From Sphingomonadales bacterium (GTDB lineage Bacteria; Pseudomonadota; Alphaproteobacteria; Sphingomonadales; Sphingomonadaceae), in the NCBI GenBank assembly GCA_027486415.1, contig JAIXPC010000002.1, positions 907,818 through 971,817 on the forward strand: 64,000 bases of DNA, written 5' to 3'. A program made the translations under genes and the position numbers. Below the pieces are notes generated by a model, which was given only the letters and a program-made list of their open reading frames with translations, did not search any database and was not told where the DNA came from. Shown in pieces: positions 58,640 to 64,000 of the stretch; the stretch's first letter is position 1, and each line of letters begins with the position of its first letter.

Positions 58640-60463
58640 ATGAAGTTTTCCACCCGTGTTGCCGTGCTGCTGAGCGCCCTTGCCCTGCCGGTGCTGCCGG
58701 CGGTCGCGCAAGCCCCCGCCGCCGTGACGGCGCAATCCGAAGACGCGCGCCTGACCGCGTTTCTGGATGCCGAATTCGCTGCATATGTGAAGACGCAGCC
58801 GCAGCTGGCGACCCGGCTGGGCATCAAGGACGGTGGCGACCGGTGGAATGACTACAGCGATGCCGCGGCGCAGGCCCAGGTGGCCTGGCGCCAGGCCAGC
58901 GCGGCCCGGATGAAGGCGATGTTTGACCGGTCGAAACTGTCGCCCGAGGCCCAGGTGAATTACGACATCTGGGCTCTGGAGGCCGAGCGTTCGGCGCTGG
59001 CCGAGGCCAACCGCGTCTATCGCCCGCCCTTCTATTCGCGGCTGTATTCCGTGCACAGCCAGCTGCCGGACTTCCTGATCAACACCCACACGATCGCCGA
59101 TGCGACCGATCTGAAGAACTATATTGCGCGTGTTCGCGGCATGCCCGCCGTGCTGGATGTGGCCATCGCCCGCACCAAGGCCAGTGCCGCCGCCGGCGTA
59201 CGTGTGCCGAAGTTCCAGGTGGAATCGATCATCGCCGGTGCCACCCAACTGACCAGTGGTGCGCCCTTTGGTGACGGACCGGACGCTGCGCTGTGGGCCG
59301 ACGTCAAGGCCAAGACCGAAAGGCTGGTCACCGCCGGCACCCTGCCGCGCGCCGAGGCCGATGCGCTGCTGGCCGAAGCCCGCACCGCCATTGCCGATCT
59401 GAAGCCCGCCTATGGCCGGGTGATCGATTGGGCCAAGGGCGAGCTGGCCACCGCACCATCGGGCAAGGTGGGCGCGCTCACCCTGCCCAATGGCCTCGCC
59501 TATTATGCCAACGAGCTGAAGCTCAACACCACCACCGACCTGACCGCCGAGCAGATCCACCAGATCGGCCTGAAAGAGGTTGCGCGGATCGAGGCGGAGC
59601 AGGACGCGCTGGCCCGCAAGGCTGGTGTGAAGGATCGCAACGAATTTTATGCGATGCGGGCGAAGATGTTCCCGCCCAAGCCCTACGACGATGCGGCGCG
59701 CGCGGCGTACCTCAAGGAAGCCAACCGCTTTGTCGGCCATGTCCGCAGCAAGCTGGGCCCGTATTTCGGCATGGTGCCAGCCTATGGCATCGAGGTCGTG
59801 CGCGAACCGGCGTTCAGCGAAGTGCCGGGCGGCGCCGCCCACGCCAGCCAGCCCAGCCCCGATGGCAAGCGCCCGGCGCGCACCTTCGTGCACCTCGTCG
59901 GCATGCAGAAGGACCCGGCCGACATGTACACGCTGATGTGTCATGAAGCCGTGCCGGGCCACAACATGCAGGGCGATATCCAGGTGCGCCAGAAGGGCGG
60001 GCCGAAGTTCCGCGGCTCCACCGGCTATGTCGCGTTCGGCGAAGGCTGGGGCCTGTATGCGGAGCGGATGTGCGCTGAAATGGGCGTGTTTCCCGACATC
60101 GCCGCTGATTTCCAGCGGCTGGAAGGCGAATTGTTCCGCGCCGCGCGGCTGGTGACCGACACCGGCATCCACGCCAAGGGCTGGACCGAGGAAGAGGCGG
60201 TCAAATATCTGCATGACAGCGGCCGCGCCCCGCCCGAAATGGCGCGGTCGGAAGTGCGCCGCTACATCACGCTGCCGGGCCAGGCCACCGGCTACAAGAT
60301 CGGCATGCTGAAGATCATGGAAGTGCGCGCCAAGGCCGAAAAGGCGCTGGGGCCCAAGTTCGACATCAAGGGCTTCCACGACCTTGTCATCGGTTCGGGT
60401 TCGCAGCCGCTGTCGATCCTGGAACGCCGGGTGGACGACTGGATCGCGGCCAAGAAGGGCTGA
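58640..60463 (+). CDS. Exported DUF885 metallopeptidase-like protein
   Basis: 607 aa with signal peptide 'MKFSTRVAVLLSALALPVLPAVAQ'. DUF885 features: zinc motif 'CHEAVPGHNMQ' (H-E-x3-H-like, with surrounding 'YTLM') and the third-ligand segment 'AFGEGWGLYAERMC'. The N-terminal half is helical. It is likely a periplasmic carboxypeptidase-type enzyme. It precedes the M20-like amidohydrolase gene by 54 bp on the same strand and may be co-transcribed. Confidence 0.9.
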   Translation: MKFSTRVAVLLSALALPVLPAVAQAPAAVTAQSEDARLTAFLDAEFAAYVKTQPQLATRLGIKDGGDRWNDYSDAAAQAQVAWRQASAARMKAMFDRSKLSPEAQVNYDIWALEAERSALAEANRVYRPPFYSRLYSVHSQLPDFLINTHTIADATDLKNYIARVRGMPAVLDVAIARTKASAAAGVRVPKFQVESIIAGATQLTSGAPFGDGPDAALWADVKAKTERLVTAGTLPRAEADALLAEARTAIADLKPAYGRVIDWAKGELATAPSGKVGALTLPNGLAYYANELKLNTTTDLTAEQIHQIGLKEVARIEAEQDALARKAGVKDRNEFYAMRAKMFPPKPYDDAARAAYLKEANRFVGHVRSKLGPYFGMVPAYGIEVVREPAFSEVPGGAAHASQPSPDGKRPARTFVHLVGMQKDPADMYTLMCHEAVPGHNMQGDIQVRQKGGPKFRGSTGYVAFGEGWGLYAERMCAEMGVFPDIAADFQRLEGELFRAARLVTDTGIHAKGWTEEEAVKYLHDSGRAPPEMARSEVRRYITLPGQATGYKIGMLKIMEVRAKAEKALGPKFDIKGFHDLVIGSGSQPLSILERRVDDWIAAKKG

Positions 60464-60517
60464 GCTTGAAGGCGGCGGGCAGGGCGGATAGATTTTGTCA
60501 CAAACAGGGGGACTGAC

Positions 60518-62098
60518 ATGATCCGCACACTGCTCGCCGCCAGCCTGCTGGCATCGGCTTCACCGGTTTTGGCCGCCGCGCCTGCGCCGATGAAGGAGGC
60601 GGCCGCCGCCATCGTTGATGCCAAGGCCGGCGAACTGGCGAACATGATCGACCAGGTGTTCAGCTTTGCCGAGCCGGGCTTTCAGGAGGTGCGGACCAGC
60701 GCCTATCTGACCGGCATCCTGGAAAAGAACGGCTTCAAGGTAACGCGCGGTGTCGCCGGCATCCCAACCGCCTTCACCGCCACTTGGGGCGAAGGCGGGC
60801 CGATGATTGCGCTGGGCAGCGATATCGATGGCCTGCTGGGCCTGTCGCAGACCCCCGGCGTGCCGGGGGCCAAGCCGCTGGTCGCGGGTGCGCCCGGCCA
60901 TGGCGAGGGCCACAACAGCGGCATGCCGATGATGATCGTCGCCGCCATCGCCGCCAAGCAGGTGATGGAGAAGAACGGCATCAAGGGCCGCATCATGCTG
61001 TGGCCGGGCGTGGCCGAGGAGCTGGTGGCAACCAAGGCCTATTTTGTGCGCGCCGGGATGTTCAAGGATGTCGATGCCAACCTGTTCGCGCACGTCGGCG
61101 ACGGGCTGGAGACGACCTGGGGGCCGCTGTCGTACACCGCGTCGCTGAGCGTCGAATACACGTTCAAGGGGCTGACGGCGCACGCCGCCGGCAATCCGTG
61201 GGACGGCAAGAGCGCGCTGGATGCGGTTGAGTTGATGAACGACGGCTGGAACATGAAGCGCGAGCATCTGCCGACCAGCCAGCGCAGTCATTATGTGATC
61301 ACCGCCGGCGGCAATCAGCCCAATATCGTGCCCGACCGCGCGAGCGTGTGGTATTATTTCCGCGACACCAGCCTGCCGGCGGTCAAGGCGATGTATGACG
61401 CCGGCAACCGCATCGCCGAAGGGGCGGCGATGATGACCGAGACGACGGTGACGCGCCGCGTGCTGGGCCACGCCGCGACCAATTATGGCAATCGCCCGAT
61501 CGCCGAGGCCGCGTTCGAGAACATGAAGGCGGTGGGCCTGCCCAAGTGGAGCGAAGCCGATCAGAATTTCGCCCGCGCCGTGCTGAAGGGCTTTGGCCGC
61601 AAGGACAAGCCGCTGGCCAGCGACGGCCCCCACCTGTGGTCCCCGGAACGGCCCAACCCGGAAGGCGGCGGCGGGTCTGACGATATCGGCGACATCATGT
61701 GGACGGTGCCGACGATCACCATCGTCTATCCGTCGAACATTCCCAGCATTTCCTACCATAACATCATGGCAGCCACCGCCATGGCGACGCCGATTGCCCA
61801 CAAGGGCGCGGTGGCCGGCGCCAAGGTGGCAGCGATGACCGTGCTCGACATGATGACGACTCCGGAACTGGTGGCGGGGGCGAAGCGCTGGCAGCAGGAG
61901 GTGCAGTTCAAGACCGAACGCTACCAGCCGCTGCTGGGGCCGGATGACCAGCCCGCCATTCACCTGAACGCCGACGTGATGGCCAAGCTGCGTCCGCAAA
62001 TGGAGAAATATTACTTCGATCCGAAGAAGTACAAATCCTACCTCGAGCAGCTGGGCATCGATTACGAGAAGGCTGGTTCGAAAAACTCGCTTCCCTGA
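60518..62098 (+). CDS. Exported M20D-type amidohydrolase (AbgB-like)
   Basis: 526 aa with signal peptide 'MIRTLLAASLLASASPVLA'. 'IALGSDIDGLLGLSQ', 'GHGEGHNSGMPMMIVA' and 'WPGVAEELVATKAYF' are metal-site regions like AbgB/M20D aminobenzoyl-glutamate or N-acyl amino acid hydrolases. The Zn-binding His of the C-terminal part is in 'SISYHNIMAATAMATPIAHKG'. It is longer than typical M20D by the exported extension and a C-terminal tail. Confidence 0.9.
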   Translation: MIRTLLAASLLASASPVLAAAPAPMKEAAAAIVDAKAGELANMIDQVFSFAEPGFQEVRTSAYLTGILEKNGFKVTRGVAGIPTAFTATWGEGGPMIALGSDIDGLLGLSQTPGVPGAKPLVAGAPGHGEGHNSGMPMMIVAAIAAKQVMEKNGIKGRIMLWPGVAEELVATKAYFVRAGMFKDVDANLFAHVGDGLETTWGPLSYTASLSVEYTFKGLTAHAAGNPWDGKSALDAVELMNDGWNMKREHLPTSQRSHYVITAGGNQPNIVPDRASVWYYFRDTSLPAVKAMYDAGNRIAEGAAMMTETTVTRRVLGHAATNYGNRPIAEAAFENMKAVGLPKWSEADQNFARAVLKGFGRKDKPLASDGPHLWSPERPNPEGGGGSDDIGDIMWTVPTITIVYPSNIPSISYHNIMAATAMATPIAHKGAVAGAKVAAMTVLDMMTTPELVAGAKRWQQEVQFKTERYQPLLGPDDQPAIHLNADVMAKLRPQMEKYYFDPKKYKSYLEQLGIDYEKAGSKNSLP

Positions 62099-62125
62099 AG
62101 GCGCGAACGGAGTCAGGCTTGGGGT

Positions 62126-63283
62126 ATGGACATCGCGTTCAAGCATCGCACCCCGACGCCCGGCCAGCGGGCGCTGGCAGCCGGCATTCCGGCGGCGGCG
62201 GGACGGCCGGCCAGCGGCGTGATGCGCGAGATTCCGGCGAGCGTTTACACCTGCCCCGACCATTTCGCCGCCGAATGGGCCAAGGTGTTCCAGCGCCTGC
62301 CCATCGTGATTGCGCCGTCGGCCTTGCTGCCGCAGCCCAACATGGCGGTGCCGCATGACGGTTTTGGCCTGCCGCTGCTGATCTCCCGCGATGGCAAGGG
62401 CGTGGTGCGCGTGTTCATGAACGTCTGCCGGCATCGCGGCACACGGCTGGTGGAGGGCGGCGACGTGGTGAAGGCGCCCGCGCTCGTTTGCCCCTATCAC
62501 GCCTGGTCCTATGGCACCGATGGCTGCCTGAAGGGGCTGCCACGCCCGGAAAGCTTTGCCGGGCTCGACAAGAGCACGCGCAACCTCGTCGAGATGCCTG
62601 CCCAAGAGGCCGGCGGGCTGATCTGGGTCGGGCTCGATCGCTTAAACCCGCCGGATTTTGCCCTCGCCGCTGGCCCGCTGGCGGCGGATTTCGATGCCAT
62701 CGGCTTTGCGGATCAGCATCTTTATGCCCGGCGCACGCACAAGGTCGCCTCCAACTGGAAGCTGATCATCGACGCCTTTTCCGAGAGTTACCACGTGCTG
62801 CGGCTGCACGCGAACACCATTGCGCCCTTCTTCCAGGACGGGGTGACGACTGGTGACCGCATCGGCCCGCACAGCCGCTCCGCCGTGGCCCGGCTGGCGG
62901 CGCTGGAGGGCGTTGATCTTGACGACATGCGCGACCTCCGCCGCACGATGACCTTCACCTACACGTTGACGCCTGGTACGGTGATCGTCGCCAGCCCGGA
63001 TTACATCAACATCATGTGCATCATGCCGCGATCCGAGAAGGAAACCTGGGTCGAGGATTTCATGCTGATCCCGGCACCCCCGCAGACCGAGAAGGCCGAG
63101 CGGCACTGGGCGAAAAGCTGGGCGCTGCTGGATGGCGGCGTGTTCGGCGCCGAGGATTTCCGCGCCGCCGCGCTGGGCCAGGAAGGGCTGATGTCGGGCG
63201 CGGTCGATCATGTGCTGATCGGCGGTATGGAGCAGGGAATTGGCAGCCACCACGACGTGCTGGCCAGCCTGATGGCCGGCTGA
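62126..63283 (+). CDS. Rieske-type aromatic ring-hydroxylating dioxygenase, alpha-subunit-like
   Basis: 385 aa. Rieske [2Fe-2S] cluster ligands C-x-H '[11 protein letters not shown]' and C-x2-H '[12 protein letters not shown]' are intact. The non-haem iron site lies in '[23 protein letters not shown]' (read in pieces: '[13 protein letters not shown]'), with two His and a later Asp. It would hydroxylate an aromatic ring or related substrate with a separate reductase, which is not encoded here. The gene starts 27 bp after the amidohydrolase stop on the same strand. Confidence 0.9.
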   Translation: MDIAFKHRTPTPGQRALAAGIPAAAGRPASGVMREIPASVYTCPDHFAAEWAKVFQRLPIVIAPSALLPQPNMAVPHDGFGLPLLISRDGKGVVRVFMNVCRHRGTRLVEGGDVVKAPALVCPYHAWSYGTDGCLKGLPRPESFAGLDKSTRNLVEMPAQEAGGLIWVGLDRLNPPDFALAAGPLAADFDAIGFADQHLYARRTHKVASNWKLIIDAFSESYHVLRLHANTIAPFFQDGVTTGDRIGPHSRSAVARLAALEGVDLDDMRDLRRTMTFTYTLTPGTVIVASPDYINIMCIMPRSEKETWVEDFMLIPAPPQTEKAERHWAKSWALLDGGVFGAEDFRAAALGQEGLMSGAVDHVLIGGMEQGIGSHHDVLASLMAG

Positions 63284-63392
63284 CGCCGATTTGTCGCCCG
63301 GCCCCCTTGCAAAGCCGTGTCGCAATCCTAACACAGTAGGCAGGCGATGGTCGTGCTGTTAAGCTGGCGTGGGCCAACAGGTGAGGACAAGC

Positions 63393-64000
63393 ATGTCGGA
63401 AGAAGTCGCGATCAAGCTGGAACCCCCGGTGGCGGTGAGCGCCATTGCGCCCTCTCGCGCGGCTGGCCTGGTGCCGCTGAAGGACCAGGAAAAGGCGCAG
63501 CTGGAAGCCAAGGTGGAGACGTTCATCGATGAACTGATCGCCACCGATGCCGCCAGCCCGGAATTCGGCAAGAAGGTCGACGCGCTCGCCAATCTGGGCG
63601 CGACCGAGATTGCCCGCGCCGCCGCCCAGTCCAACCGCTTCCTCGACCGCCCGACGCGCGCTCTGAACAAGGAGGCCGGCATCGGTGCCGACCTGGTGCA
63701 ACTGCGGAAGATCGTGGAGGACCTTGATCCGGGCAAATCCGGCAAGCTGACCGAGCGCAAGAAATTGTTTGGCCTGATCCCCGTCGGTGGCGGCAAGCTG
63801 CGCTCGTATTTCGACAGCTACAAGAGCGCGCAGTCGAACATCAACGCCATCCTGGGCGCGCTGAAGAGCGGCAAGGACGAACTGCTGAAGGACAATATCA
63901 GCATCGAGGACGAGCGCGCCAAGCTGTGGGACGCGATGGGCAAGCTGGAACAGATGGTCCACATGTCCAAGGTGCTCGACGAGAAGCTGGAGGAGCGCGC
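63393..64000 (+). CDS. TelA/KlaA toxic anion resistance family protein (partial, 3' end outside window)
   Basis: First 202 codons only, running off the end. Start ATG 63393 after GAGGACAA. 'QLEAKVETFIDELIATDAASPEFGKKVDALANLG' and 'AQSNRFLDRPTRALNKE' and 'KKLFGLIPVGGGKLRSYFDSYKSAQSNI' match TelA family proteins, which are tied to tellurite and general membrane stress, mostly coiled helix. Confirmation of the C-terminal part is outside the window. Confidence 0.88.
   Translation, partial: MSEEVAIKLEPPVAVSAIAPSRAAGLVPLKDQEKAQLEAKVETFIDELIATDAASPEFGKKVDALANLGATEIARAAAQSNRFLDRPTRALNKEAGIGADLVQLRKIVEDLDPGKSGKLTERKKLFGLIPVGGGKLRSYFDSYKSAQSNINAILGALKSGKDELLKDNISIEDERAKLWDAMGKLEQMVHMSKVLDEKLEER

Noticed and set aside
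1..64000. CRISPR array, tRNA/rRNA genes, prophage or intact insertion sequence
   Set aside because: No regularly spaced repeats, no cloverleaf-like or rRNA sequence, and no transposase, integrase or phage structural genes seen in the translated frames.

Overview
This window looks like chromosomal core sequence from a high-GC alphaproteobacterium, most likely a sphingomonad (Sphingomonadales). The evidence is the rpsT-dnaA and mutM/ubiE/ubiB neighbourhood, two PEP-CTERM/PEPxxWA-CTERM anchored proteins, a TonB-dependent receptor, several exported peptidases, a GTTC-N7-GTTC type LexA box, and a cluster of GANTC (CcrM-type) sites upstream of dnaA. The genus cannot be named from sequence reading alone. 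I saw no tRNA, rRNA, CRISPR array, prophage or intact insertion sequence.

Layout. 1-5007: end of a metallo-beta-lactamase-fold protein, NAD synthesis (nadA, nadC), two small proteins of unknown function and purL. 5150-11454: type II NADH dehydrogenase, a PEP-CTERM metalloprotease, an SOS-controlled Y-family polymerase, a queuosine-precursor transporter, an exported MBL hydrolase and a small membrane protein. 11694-18277: purQ, purS, ubiB and ubiE on the minus strand facing mutM, rpsT and dnaA. 18317-21114: DMT transporter, SDR dehydrogenase, phhB and a small zincin, with two repeat-bearing gaps. 21275-30256: TonB receptor, Gfo/Idh oxidoreductase, aldo/keto reductase, LLM flavoenzyme, enoyl-CoA hydratase, nitronate-monooxygenase-like enzyme and an aminotransferase; this block reads as uptake and oxidation of small organic compounds. 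30253-32919: a three-gene minus-strand operon (polytopic membrane protein, DUF2141, GT4). 33012-35563: cysQ, then a sugar 1-dehydrogenase and lactonase pair.

35669-44474 is the most accessory-looking region. It holds an MFS transporter, haloalkane dehalogenase, DUF1330 protein and kappa-GST/DsbA-fold isomerase in one tight operon. Next to it are two divergent operons with two formylglycine-type sulfatases, an AtsA-like MBL enzyme, a DUF4345 membrane protein and a TetR regulator. A palindrome in the divergent promoter gap is a candidate operator. I infer a regulated desulfation/dehalogenation function; the substrate is unknown.

44552-46124 is purE-purK. 46134-49831 is an ECF sigma factor with an overlapping Ser/Thr-kinase-like membrane protein that lacks the activation segment, divergent from a PEPxxWA-CTERM protein. 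49904-62098 has exported M28, M16, DUF885 and M20-type hydrolases around a FrnE/DsbA protein, a TsdA-like dihaem cytochrome, an OlsB-like acyltransferase, an AmpG-like permease and a DUF167 protein. The window closes with a Rieske oxygenase and the first 608 bp of a TelA-family gene.

The best candidates for something new are the degenerate kinase with its sigma factor, the sulfatase/dehalogenase block, and the GANTC plus palindrome arrangement before dnaA.
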